DNA from: Anaerolineae bacterium
Lineage (GTDB): Bacteria; Chloroflexota; Anaerolineae; 4572-78; J111
DNA length: 39,956 nucleotides
Direction: 5' to 3'
Assembly: GCA_023151115.1 (NCBI GenBank)
Contig: JAKLJP010000057.1
Coordinates: 1 to 39,956 of the forward strand
This document shows, in pieces, positions 16,378 through 25,400 of the stretch. The notes beneath the pieces were generated by a model. The model made no database searches, was not told where the DNA came from, and saw nothing but the letters and a program-made list of their open reading frames with translations. Position 1 is the first letter of the stretch, and each line of letters starts with the position of its first letter. A program made the translations under genes and the position numbers.

Positions 16378-16522
16378 CAATAAACCTCGAAGGGAGGTGA
16401 CGCTGCAAACCGTAAAACGTAAGGATCGGGTCAGTTCTCTTTAATAGTTACGAATTAGACCCCAACTTAAACTTAATATCTTTGACCGTGAATAAATTTA
16501 GTGTATCAGGAGGAGAAAACGT

Positions 16523-18397
16523 ATGTTTTCTAAAAAAGCTGTATTGTTATTAGTAGTTGTAGCGCTGCTGAGCATGATTGCCGCCGGCTGCGGCACAGCC
16601 CAACCTCAAACAATTACTGTAGTTGAGACAGTGGTAGTGGAAAAAGAGGTTCAGGGCGAAACTGTGACCGTTGTAGAAACAGTTGAAGTTGTCAAAGAAG
16701 TTGAAAAAGTTGTAACCCAAGAAGTAGAGGTTGTTAAAGAAGTAGCTGTTGACCCCGACGCGTTGCCCCCCGAAGAGACCCTGTTCTACGGTGATGACAG
16801 CGCCTCCGGTTCTGGCGATATCCCCACGCTTGATCCGTCTTTGCTGGTGGATAGCAAGTCCATTCAATGGGCCAGGGAATTGTTTGTCGGGCCGACCCGC
16901 CTCAATGAGGAAAACAATGAGGTTGAGCCGGGTATGGCCACCGAATGGGAAGTCTCGGATGACGGTTTGGTTTACACCTTCAAGCTGCGCGATGACGTGC
17001 CCTGGGTGAAGTATAACAATGCCACCGGCGAAGTTGAACAGGTGCTGGACGACGAAGGCAATCCTCGCATTGTCAACGCCAACGACTTTGTTTATGGGAT
17101 CAGGCGCACCCTTGATCCGGCCACGGCCTCTGACTACTCCTATGTCAACTGGCTGATTGTGAATGCCCAGGAAGTGAATGGCGGGGCCGAAGATGGTGAG
17201 GAAAATCCCCTCTACGGCAAGCTGGAAGAGATTGGCGTCCGGGCGGTGGATGATTTTACCCTTGAATACACTCTCAAGGAGCCGGCTGCTTTCTTCCCGG
17301 CCATTGCCGAGATGTGGATCAATTACGCCCAGCCGCAGTGGTTGATCGAGGAGAAGGGCGACCGCTGGATTGAGTCGGGAGTGATCCAAACCTACGGTCC
17401 TTATGCGCTGCGCGAGTGGGTGCATGATGTTTCGGTCACTCTGATTGCCAACCCCTTCTGGCCCGGCAGCGATTCTATCCCCAAGCCTTCTATCAAATAT
17501 GTTCATGCTGAATTCCTGGAAGAGTCGCCTCAATTTGCCAATTATGAGGCCGGTCTGGTTGATGTGGTCAGCGCTCCGGTGACTGAGTTGGACCGGATCA
17601 AGGCTGACCCGACTTTATCCGAAGAATTGAATATCGCCCCCAGCCAATGCACCTATTACTACGGCTTCAACGTAACCAAGCCGCCTTTTGACGATGTAAA
17701 CGTGCGCAAGGCCTTCTCCTATGCCGTGGATCGCACCCTGTTGGTTGAGAATGTGACCAAAGGCGGCCAGGAACCGGCTCGTTGGTTCAGCCGGCCCGGC
17801 CTGTTGGCTGGGCCTGATCCCGCGGCGGGCGATGACTTCGGTCCGCCGGTAACTGCTGATCCAGAAAAAGCTAAAGAGTTCCTGGCTGCCTCCACCCAGT
17901 ACCCTACGGCGGGTGACCTGCCCGAAATTAATCTGGCAATGAACCAAACCGAAGCCCATGTTAAAATCGGTGAGGCGATCCAACAAATGTGGAAAGAAAA
18001 CCTGGGAGTGGAGGTAAACCTGGTAATCCAGGAGTGGAAGGTTTACCTGGAGACCCTGGACGAAGACCCGCCCCAAATCTGGCGCTTGGGTTGGTGCTCT
18101 GACTACCCCGATGCCAGCAACTTCCTCAAAGATGTTTTTCGCTCCGACTCCGGCAACAACCACACCAAGTGGGGCAACGAGGAGTTTGATCGGATAGTAG
18201 ATGAAGCGGCCCGCGAAACCGACCTGGCCAAGCGCAAGGAGCTTTATCTGCAAGCCGAGAAGATTTTGATCGAGGACGAGGCGGTCATTATCCCGCTCTA
18301 CTGGTACACCGAAGTCAATCTAACCAAACCCTATGTGACCCGCACCTATGGCACAGGCGGTCAGGAATCCTTCGAGAAGTGGTCTTTGAGTAAGTAG
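16523..18397 (+). CDS. Peptide/nickel-type ABC substrate-binding lipoprotein, second copy
   Basis: This 624-residue lipoprotein has a signal peptide MFSKKAVLLLVVVALLSMIAAGC with Cys23 as acylation site. A valine/glutamate-rich stalk (about residues 30-75, repeating TVVETVEV and VVKEVE units) follows, of a kind common in Chloroflexota binding proteins. The SBP_bac_5 fold covers the rest: DIPTLDPSLLVDSKS, ATEWEVSDDGLVYTFKLRDDVPW, LKEPAAFFPAIAEMW, FNVTKPPFDDVNVRKAFSYAVDR and LGWCSDYPDASNFLKDVFRS. GGAGGAG lies 8 nt before the ATG. It is only distantly similar to the first SBP, so the two probably differ in ligand while sharing the permease. Confidence 0.95.
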   Translation: MFSKKAVLLLVVVALLSMIAAGCGTAQPQTITVVETVVVEKEVQGETVTVVETVEVVKEVEKVVTQEVEVVKEVAVDPDALPPEETLFYGDDSASGSGDIPTLDPSLLVDSKSIQWARELFVGPTRLNEENNEVEPGMATEWEVSDDGLVYTFKLRDDVPWVKYNNATGEVEQVLDDEGNPRIVNANDFVYGIRRTLDPATASDYSYVNWLIVNAQEVNGGAEDGEENPLYGKLEEIGVRAVDDFTLEYTLKEPAAFFPAIAEMWINYAQPQWLIEEKGDRWIESGVIQTYGPYALREWVHDVSVTLIANPFWPGSDSIPKPSIKYVHAEFLEESPQFANYEAGLVDVVSAPVTELDRIKADPTLSEELNIAPSQCTYYYGFNVTKPPFDDVNVRKAFSYAVDRTLLVENVTKGGQEPARWFSRPGLLAGPDPAAGDDFGPPVTADPEKAKEFLAASTQYPTAGDLPEINLAMNQTEAHVKIGEAIQQMWKENLGVEVNLVIQEWKVYLETLDEDPPQIWRLGWCSDYPDASNFLKDVFRSDSGNNHTKWGNEEFDRIVDEAARETDLAKRKELYLQAEKILIEDEAVIIPLYWYTEVNLTKPYVTRTYGTGGQESFEKWSLSK

Positions 18398-18410
18398 TTT
18401 TGTGATATGA

Positions 18411-18465
18411 TGGTGCGTGGTGCGTAGTGCGTGGTTGATTAACGCACCACGTACCACGCACCACG
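18411..18465. repeat. Heptamer-word hairpin, GTGCGTG family, between SBP2 and dppB
   Basis: GTGCGTG-GTGCGTA-GTGCGTG faces CGCACCACGTACCACGCACCACG across a TTGATTAA loop, with TTTTG after it. The right arm ends 16 nt before the dppB ATG, so the hairpin could set relative expression of the receptor and pore genes. A weaker copy of this word lies at 33851-33883. Confidence 0.8.
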
Positions 18466-18481
18466 TTTTGTAGGAGATGCC

Positions 18482-19489
18482 ATGGCCCGTTACATTGCCC
18501 GTCGTCTGTTGTGGTTGCTGGTCGTAGTTTTCTTTGTCTCACTGATCACCTTTGGGTTTGCCCGCGCCGTGCCCGGTGGCCCCTTTTCCGCTGAGAAGAA
18601 ACTGCCTGCCGCCGTGTTGGCCCAATTGGAGAAGAAGTACAACCTCGACGCGCCGTTGTGGCAGCAGTATCTTAGCTATATGGGGGATATCCTCATCCCC
18701 AGAATTACCGGCGAGGCCGTAGAAGGTTCCCTTCGATCTGATTATCTCATCAATATCCCGCTCGGCTCAGATTTGACCTTCCAATGGATGAACTTTGGCC
18801 CCTCTTACAAAGATAGATCCAGAACCGTCAACGATATTTTTCGAGAAAATCTGCCGGTTTCTTTTGAGTTGGGTTTTTATGCCTTTATTCTGGCGGTGGT
18901 TGTCGGCCTGCCTTTGGGGGTGGTGGCGGCACTCAAGCAAAATACGCTGTGGGATTACCTGGCCATGTCGGTGGCTATTTTTGGCGTGTCGGTGCCGTCT
19001 ATTGCCTTAGGCCCTATTTTTATTTGGCTGTTTGCCGTAGAATTGGCCTGGTTTTTGCCCAGCGGTTGGGGCAGTTGGCGGCAGGATGTGCTGCCGGCCG
19101 TTGTTTTGGGGGTAGGCAGCTCGGCGGTCATTGCCCGGCTTACGCGAGCCAGTTTGCTCCAGGTGGTTCGTGAAGATTATATTCGGACGGCCCGCGCCAA
19201 AGGTTTAAGAGAAGGGGTTATTGTGGTCCGGCATGCGCTCCGCAACTCGCTCATTCCCGTCGTCACGGTCATGGGGCCGATTTTTGCGTTTCTGGTTACC
19301 GGCACGCTGGTTACCGAGACGATTTTTGGCGTACCAGGCATGGGCAAATATTTTGTGGGCAGCATTACCAATCGGGATTACCCGGTGATTATGGGGACTA
19401 TTCTCTTCTTTGCTATTATTATCGTTTTGGCCAACTTGATTGTTGATTTAATGTATGCGTGGCTCGACCCCAGGATTCGGTATACCTAA
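18482..19489 (+). CDS. dppB: Peptide/nickel ABC transporter permease (DppB/OppB type)
   Basis: This 335-residue integral membrane subunit has the first transmembrane helix at residues 8-28 (LLWLLVVVFFVSLITFGFARAV). The DppB-family entry motif PGGPF follows, then an extracytoplasmic region of about 90 residues and about five further helices. The EAA-type cytoplasmic loop that docks the ATPases is RTARAKGLREGVIVVRHALRN. The C-terminal ETIFGVPGMGKYFVGSITNRDYPVIMG is highly typical of DppB. AGGAG lies 6 nt upstream of the ATG. It pairs with the next gene. Confidence 0.95.
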   Translation: MARYIARRLLWLLVVVFFVSLITFGFARAVPGGPFSAEKKLPAAVLAQLEKKYNLDAPLWQQYLSYMGDILIPRITGEAVEGSLRSDYLINIPLGSDLTFQWMNFGPSYKDRSRTVNDIFRENLPVSFELGFYAFILAVVVGLPLGVVAALKQNTLWDYLAMSVAIFGVSVPSIALGPIFIWLFAVELAWFLPSGWGSWRQDVLPAVVLGVGSSAVIARLTRASLLQVVREDYIRTARAKGLREGVIVVRHALRNSLIPVVTVMGPIFAFLVTGTLVTETIFGVPGMGKYFVGSITNRDYPVIMGTILFFAIIIVLANLIVDLMYAWLDPRIRYT

Positions 19490-19493
19490 TTTA

Positions 19494-19567
19494 TTTACGA
19501 TTTACGATTTACGATTTACGATTAAAACTTAACAATCGTAAATCGTAAATCGGCAATCGTAAATCGT
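19494..19567. repeat. Heptamer-word hairpin, TTTACGA family, between dppB and dppC
   Basis: Four exact tandem TTTACGA words (19494-19521) face ATCGTAA/ATCGTAAA words (19534-19567). The repeat starts 5 bp after the dppB stop and ends just before the dppC ribosome binding site (AAGGAGG), filling the whole 91-bp gap. Confidence 0.85.
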
Positions 19568-19580
19568 CAAGGAGGTTCTT

Positions 19581-20675
19581 ATGGCCGTTCAACAACAAGC
19601 CGCATCCAGAGTGACAGGGGCGCAGGGGGCAGCCTTGCCGGTGCGCCGGCGAGAAGCCAGCCTGTGGGCCGATGCCTGGCGGCGTTTACTCAAAAATAAA
19701 GCGGCGGTTACCGGGGGCATCATCATTCTCATTGTCTTGTTTGTGGCTATTTTTGCGGATACCTGGGTTTTTACGCTTTTTACGGGGGGAGAACCTCAGC
19801 CCCTCTTGGCTCCGCAGAGTTACGAAAAGCAAAGCCTGGTGGATAATAATGTGGTCCCCCGTTGGTTAACTGTCGTTTTCCCCACCATGAAGCCGGTGGG
19901 TGAGGTGGGCGGCTATGCCAAGCTTAGCGACAAATTTATCCTGGGTGCGGATTACAATGGGCGTGATTTGCTCAGCCGGATTATTTATGGCGCCCGCGTG
20001 TCGCTGGCGGTGGCCTTTGTCGGATCGTTTATTAGCTTGTTGATCGGCGTTGTGTACGGCACCATTTCCGGTTACTTTGGCGGGCGGGTTGACAACCTGA
20101 TGATGCGTTTTGTGGATGTGATGTATGGCTTCCCCGACATTCTGTTCGTGATTTTGCTATTAGCCTTCTTTCGCTCCACCACAACGGCGGCGGAAGAAGG
20201 AACGCTGCGCGGCTTTTTTACCATGCTTGACAACACCATGGGCGGTATGTTTTTTATCTTTGTCGGCCTGGGCATTACCGCCTGGATGTCTATGGCTCGT
20301 CTAACGCGAGGTCAAATTCTGTCGCTCAGAGAAAAGGAGTTCATTGAAGCGGCCCGCTCGATTGGCACGTTTGACATCAGGATTATGACTCGGCACATTC
20401 TGCCCAATATTCTTGGCCCGATTGTGGTCAACCAAACGCTGGATATTCCCCGCTACATCGCTACAGAAGCCTTCCTCAGTTTCATTGGTTTGGGAGTGTT
20501 ACGGCCTACCCCTAGCTGGGGGGCTATGATTGTGGACGGTTCTGAGGCCATTCGTACTTACCCTCATCAGGCCATTATTCCTGCTCTGGCCCTGGCCATC
20601 ATCATGTTTGCCTTCAACTTTTTGGGTGATGGTCTGCGTGACGCGCTTGATCCCCGCCTCAAGGGGTCAGACTGA
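19581..20675 (+). CDS. dppC: Peptide/nickel ABC transporter permease (DppC/OppC type)
   Basis: This 364-residue second pore subunit has an N-terminal cytoplasmic tail, a first helix AAVTGGIIILIVLFVAIFAD and a long extracytoplasmic insertion (about 70-115). LGADYNGRDLLSRIIYGARVSL, the canonical 'GTDxxGRDxxSRxxxGxRxSL' entry motif of DppC, follows. The EAA loop is EAARSIGTFDIRIMTRHILPN, and the C-terminal SFIGLGVLRPTPSWGAMI and GDGLRDALDPRLKG are standard. AAGGAGG lies 7 nt before the ATG. It completes the importer, and a terminator follows. Confidence 0.95.
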   Translation: MAVQQQAASRVTGAQGAALPVRRREASLWADAWRRLLKNKAAVTGGIIILIVLFVAIFADTWVFTLFTGGEPQPLLAPQSYEKQSLVDNNVVPRWLTVVFPTMKPVGEVGGYAKLSDKFILGADYNGRDLLSRIIYGARVSLAVAFVGSFISLLIGVVYGTISGYFGGRVDNLMMRFVDVMYGFPDILFVILLLAFFRSTTTAAEEGTLRGFFTMLDNTMGGMFFIFVGLGITAWMSMARLTRGQILSLREKEFIEAARSIGTFDIRIMTRHILPNILGPIVVNQTLDIPRYIATEAFLSFIGLGVLRPTPSWGAMIVDGSEAIRTYPHQAIIPALALAIIMFAFNFLGDGLRDALDPRLKGSD

Positions 20676-20693
20676 AAATAAAAATAAGAATTT

Positions 20694-20731
20694 AGAAATT
20701 AGGCTAACCTTCTAATTTCTTTTTTTTTATT
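20694..20731 (+). terminator. Terminator at the end of the ABC importer cluster
   Basis: AGAAATTAG pairs with CTAATTTCT (20712-20720) and is followed by TTTTTTTTATTTC. The stem is AT-rich but the U-tract is long. The word AGAAATTA also appears in the repeat at 13700-13740. Confidence 0.7.
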
Positions 20732-20761
20732 TCTACCCGACTCGTGTCGCAAATAGCTTCA

Positions 20762-21511
20762 ATGCTACGAAACAACGGTTTATTGATAGCCTTCACCCTC
20801 GCCTTGCTTCTCATCTTTACCGGCAGCGCCCTGGCTGCAAGTGACCGTCGACCGCCGACCGCCGACCGCCGACTATCTCTCATTCTCCCCGCTTCGTCTC
20901 TATCCTCTATCTTCTATCCTCTATCTTCCACCCTCACCCCTTCATCCTTCATCCCTCATCCCTCATCCTTTCTTCCCCCGTCTACCGTCTACCGTCTACC
21001 GTCTACCGATGGCGCTAAACTCTTCAAGCAGTGGTGCTCCACCTGTCACGGCGACAAAGGCCAAGGTCTCACCCCCGAATGGCGAGCCGAGTGGCCCGAA
21101 GACAAGCAGAACTGCTGGCAGTCCAAGTGCCACGCTGGCAACCATCCCCCCGACGGCTTTTCTTTTCCCAAAAAGGTCCCGGCCCTCATTGGCCTCGACA
21201 CATTGACGAAATTTAGCACGGCTCAGGATTTATACGCCTACAGCCGGGCAGCTATGCCCTACTGGTCGCCCAACTTGTTGAAAGATCATGAATACCAGGC
21301 CATCACCACGTTTCTGGTTGAAGCAAACTACGCCGCCAGAGGTGCGCCGCTTCCCATTAGTCTGGCTGACGACCTTACTGCCGTCCCGCTCCACCCCCAA
21401 TTTCAAAGTATCAATCAATTTCCCCCTGGTACAACTGCCCCCTACTCCTTACTTCCTACTCCCTACTTCCTCTTCCCCTGCCTTGCTTCCGGCTGCCCAC
21501 CCAGACCCTAA
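20762..21511 (+). CDS. Secreted c-type cytochrome with heptamer-encoded linker
   Basis: The 249-residue product starts with a Sec signal peptide (MLRNNGLLIAFTLALL, then a cleavage region GSALA-AS). Residues ~28-82 are the translation of four successive tandem heptamer families (DRRPPTADRR, then Ser/Pro/Tyr-rich PSS and STVYRLPS). The cytochrome c domain follows, with heme site CSTCH (92-96), a second C118-x4-C123-H124 and a probable axial Met165 in AAMPYW. The C-terminus (SLLPTPYFLFPC...) again reads tandem words. It would carry electrons outside the membrane. An in-frame GTG at 20744 is possible, but the ATG gives a better signal peptide. No strong ribosome binding site is seen. It has no partner oxidase or reductase nearby. 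Confidence 0.75.
   Translation: MLRNNGLLIAFTLALLLIFTGSALAASDRRPPTADRRLSLILPASSLSSIFYPLSSTLTPSSFIPHPSSFLPPSTVYRLPSTDGAKLFKQWCSTCHGDKGQGLTPEWRAEWPEDKQNCWQSKCHAGNHPPDGFSFPKKVPALIGLDTLTKFSTAQDLYAYSRAAMPYWSPNLLKDHEYQAITTFLVEANYAARGAPLPISLADDLTAVPLHPQFQSINQFPPGTTAPYSLLPTPYFLFPCLASGCPPRP
20844..21008. repeat. Four consecutive heptamer families inside the cytochrome gene
   Basis: CCGCCGA words (20844-20873), then CTCTATC/TTCTATC words (about 20895-20930), TTCATCC/CTCATCC words (20940-20969) and CCGTCTA words (20978-21007). All are 7-nt units. They lie between the signal peptide and heme codons and keep the reading frame. Confidence 0.85.
21440..21472. repeat. Short-word repeat at the 3' end of the cytochrome gene
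   Basis: CCTACTCCTTACTTCCTACT runs on into CCCTACTTCC, a CTACTCC/TTACTTC word series. It encodes the last residues (YSLLPTPYFL) before the stop. Confidence 0.65.
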
Positions 21512-21530
21512 CCAAAGAGGATAAAACCCT

Positions 21531-22265
21531 ATGGAACTACAAAATAAAGCAGTTATTATTACCGGGGCCAGCTCCGGAATTGGCCTTGAAATTGCCCGCA
21601 CCCTGGCCGCGGATGGAGCTAGATTGGTCCTGGCCGCTCGCTCGATGGACAAGTTAGAAAACGCGGCGGCCGAGCTAGCGGCCACAGGCGCCCCTTTGAT
21701 TGTTGTCCCCACCGACGTCACCCGGCAGAAGGACTGCCAGGCGCTGGTCCATGCGGCGGTGGATGCCTTTGGGGCCGTGGATGTGCTGATTAACAGCGCC
21801 GGCTACGCTCCACCGGCCAGCCTGCTGGATACCACCGAGGAAATTTGGGATGCGACTCTCAATAGTTGCCTCAAAAGCGTTTATTTGATGACTCGCGTGG
21901 CTGTGGCCGTGATGCTGGAGCAGGGCGGCGGCACGGTGGTTAGTATTTCTTCGAATGCCGGCAAGTATGGCTACGAAAACCGCTCAGCCTACTGCGCTGC
22001 CAAATGGGGCCTGCACGGCTTTACCGAGGCCCTGCGGGTGGAGTTGGGCAGTCGCAACATCCGCTTTCACCTGATCTGCCCCGGCGCGGTCGCCACCCCC
22101 TGGTGGGAAACAAACCACAACCCGCAAGCCGAGGCCATCAAACACAAGATGATCCAACCCGCAGAAGTGGCCGAAGCCGTCCGCTGGGTATTGGCCCAAC
22201 CGGAGCGGCTGCAAATTGACGAGATTGTGCTCAAAACCCAGCGCAGCCCTTGGGCCGAAGCTTAA
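21531..22265 (+). CDS. Short-chain dehydrogenase/reductase (classical SDR)
   Basis: This is a 244-residue NAD(P)-dependent oxidoreductase. The cofactor loop TGASSGIG (11-18) is followed by the basic AARS after the second strand, which leans to NADP. NSAG replaces the usual NNAG. Catalytic Ser lies in VVSISSNAG and Tyr/Lys in YCAAK, and the substrate loop begins at CPGAVATPWW. The length is normal. AGAGGA lies about 10 nt before the ATG, 19 bp after the cytochrome stop, so the two may be co-transcribed. The substrate cannot be predicted. Confidence 0.92.
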   Translation: MELQNKAVIITGASSGIGLEIARTLAADGARLVLAARSMDKLENAAAELAATGAPLIVVPTDVTRQKDCQALVHAAVDAFGAVDVLINSAGYAPPASLLDTTEEIWDATLNSCLKSVYLMTRVAVAVMLEQGGGTVVSISSNAGKYGYENRSAYCAAKWGLHGFTEALRVELGSRNIRFHLICPGAVATPWWETNHNPQAEAIKHKMIQPAEVAEAVRWVLAQPERLQIDEIVLKTQRSPWAEA

Positions 22266-22399
22266 AAGAAACTCCACCTGCCTCAAACCCCCAATTTTTG
22301 GGGATGTGTCCCCTTCAATTTTGCGCTATAAATAAAAAGTCATTAAGCGTTACCCCGCCTAATCTCAAGCTCTTGACCTTTCAAATTTGATGATGACCG

Positions 22400-22438
22400 A
22401 TTGAACTCACGGCAAATGCTGCGAGTTCAATTTTTATT
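22400..22438 (+). terminator. Terminator-like hairpin upstream of the lamin-tail/PHP gene
   Basis: ATTGAACTC (22400-22408) pairs with GAGTTCAAT (22423-22431) and is followed by TTTTATTTA. It lies 135 bp after the SDR stop and 30 bp before the next ATG, so it is either the SDR terminator or an attenuator in the leader of the next gene. A TTGACC hexamer at 22373-22378 lies upstream without a clear -10. Confidence 0.7.
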
Positions 22439-22467
22439 TACCTCATATATTGAGGGGGAATTTTGTT

Positions 22468-25400
22468 ATGCCCTATTTGGATCATCCTCCATCTATTAAA
22501 ACTGCCGGAGTTTTGCTGTTATTCTTACTCGGCAGCAGTTTTTTAATGGCGATTAATCTACAAGTTCCTCCGGCCAATGCGGCCGTGATGGAAAGTCCCA
22601 CGGAGACTGCAACTGCCACCCCGACTCCTGAAGCGACTGAAACGCCCACCCCCCTTCCTTCGCCCAGTGAAACACCGGCCATTGAACCTGCCTCAACCGA
22701 AACATCAACCGCCGCCCCTATCCCAACCGACACCCCTACGGCAACCTTCACCCCCGGCGAGACTCCCACCACTACTGCCACCTTCACCGCCGAGGCCACT
22801 TTGACGCTGACTCCAACAGCGACTGATACGCCGCTGATGGAGCCGCTGTTTGCCGCCTCTACTTCGACTGAATTGTTTTTTTCTGAGTACGTGGAAGGGA
22901 GCAGCAGCAACAAAGCTCTGGAAATTTATAATGGGACCGGCGCACCCATAGACTTATCCGCTTATCAGGTTGAGTTATACTCTAATGGGAGTACAACGGC
23001 CAGCCAATCGGTTACTCTGAGTGGAATCTTGAACGACAGCAATGTCTTTGTATTAGCTCACGGCGATGCCAACGTAGACATTCTGGCAGCAGCCGATTTG
23101 ACCAACAATAGTGTGGTCAATTTTAACGGGGACGATACTATTGTGCTCAAGCATAATGGAGTAACTGTTGATGTAATCGGCCAGATAGGTTTTGATCCTG
23201 GCACGGAATGGGGTAGTGGCTTGACCAGCACCGCCAACAACACCCTGCGCCGCAAAAGCTCTGTTCAAGTTGGTGATATTAATGGTGGAGATGGTTTTGA
23301 TCCGGCAATCGAGTGGGATGGATTTGCTATAGATACCTTTACTGGTTTGGGAACTCATTTTATTTCTACTTCAACTCCAACCCCAACTCCACCCCCCATC
23401 CCCGGCTCTATCATCATCAACGAAGTGGCCTGGGGCGGCACCACCGCCAGTTCTTCCCACGAGTGGATTGAACTTTACAATACAACCTCTTTGACATTTA
23501 CCCTCACAGGTTGGGTAATTACCAACACCGGCAGTATCAATATCCCGCTGAGCGGTTCAATTGGCCCTAATGATTATTATTTAATTGAACGAGGTAGTGA
23601 TACGATCACTGACGTAATTGTTGATATAACCGCAGAATTGACTGCCAACTTTGTACTGCCTAACACTGGTTCAAATTCTAATTTGTTTTTATCAGTAGGG
23701 GGTGTTGTGATTGACACCGCCAACGCCGACGGCGGCCCATGGCCTGCCGGGGTCTCTTCGAGTTCCGCAGGCCGGTACAGCATGGAGCGCATAAACGCCT
23801 CCTTTCCCGAAAGTGATACTGGGTGGTCCACTCATAAAGGCTGCTCTATTAGTTATTTTCATGATGTACAAAACAACCCCATCTTTGGCACACCCGGCCA
23901 GGCCAACTCCGGGACGCAGCCGCCTTTACCCGCCTCACCCCTGCTCATCAGCGAATTTGTTTATGACGGCGTTGAGTTTGTTGAAATTTGCAATCCAGAG
24001 CCTACGGCAATTACTAATCTCTCTTGTTACAAAATCGGCGATGAAGAAACAAGCGGCGGCAGCGAAAGCATGTATCGCTGGCCGATTACTGCTACCATGG
24101 CGGCCAATAGCTGCCAAACTATCGCCGAAAATGCTGACGCATTTACCCTCCGATTTAGTTATCCCCTCAGTTATACCCTGAGCAGCAGTCTCAATGTGGC
24201 AAGTTTGATAAAGTATCCTGTTTGGGCCAACGGCAGTTGGTCGCTGGCCAACGATGGAGATGAGCTTCTCCTGCTCGGCCCCAACAACGAAATCCTCGAC
24301 AGCGTAGCCTACCGCAACGGCAACTACGCCGCCCTGGGCCTGGAAGCCGACGCCTCGGCCCCCGAACCCCTCAGCCTCCAGCGCGTCTGGCCCACTGATA
24401 CCAACTCTATGCCCCACGACTTTGTTCGAACTAACCCTAACCCCGGCGAGCGAACAATTCCGTCCCCTCCCCCGGCCACTATTATGCCGCCCGCGGTTCT
24501 ACCCGACGGCATGTACGCCTACTGGGGCGATTTGCACGCCCATACCACCTACTCCGACGGGTCCGGGCCGCCCCATTATGCCCTGGCGGTGGCTCGGGCC
24601 GCCGGACTGCACTTTCAAGCAATTACCGATCATGATTGGTGGCTCAATTCGCTGGAGTGGGCCAAAATTTTGACCCAAACCGTCAATGCTACTGTGCCCG
24701 GCCAATTTGTCGCGCTGCGCGGCGTGGAGTGGACCCATGACGCCGCCGGGCATATCAATGTTTTCAACACCGGCGTCTTGCTCAACAGCCGTACCGACCC
24801 CATGTTCAGCACCCTGCCCGATTTTTACAGTTGGCTGGCGGCTAATCCCGCTGTCATCGCCCAATTCAATCACCCCGACCCCAGCTATGGCGGCACGTTT
24901 TTTAACTTTGCTTACCACCCGGCCGCGGCCCAGGTGATGTTCATGCAGGAAATTGGCAACAATGCCCAGAAGTATACCACCTATGAACCTTCTTTTGTGC
25001 AAAGCAACATGGCCGGTTGGCGAGTCGGGCCTACAAACAACAGCGATCATCACCAAGCCCGCTGGGGCAGCCAGTCTACTGCCCGCACCGGCCTGGTAGC
25101 CCCGGCCCTGACCGAAAGCGATTTACTGGCGGCTATGCGCGCCCGGCGCATCTTTGCCACCGAAGACAGCAACCTGGCCGTGGCCCTGCGGCTCAATGGG
25201 GTGTGGATGGGCAGCAGCCTGACAGCCACCGGCCCGCTGTCGTTGACCGTAGATTTGGTGGACCCCGACCCGGAGCCGCTGACCCTCTATTTGTACGACG
25301 GCAACCTGCCCCTAGTGGCCGTTCCCCTGGAAAGTTCTACCGGCCAATGGACAACCACTGTCAAAGCCCGGCCCGGTCACTTTTTTTGGGTCAAGGTCGT

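Larger units (their letters stand above)
16147..16522. other. 376-bp interval before the second SBP gene
   Basis: It holds a GTAGCA-word hairpin (16197-16250), a CRP-type palindrome with a -10 element (16333-16377) and a ~140-nt transcribed leader. The leader carries an isolated strong ribosome-binding-like GGGAGGTGA (16391-16399) that is not followed by a convincing ORF. Confidence 0.6.

Noticed and set aside
16471..16515. TTGACC-16-TATCAG as the SBP2 promoter
   Set aside because: Transcription would start at or after the ribosome binding site, leaving no leader. The -10 is poor, and the upstream dyad/-10 pair fits better.
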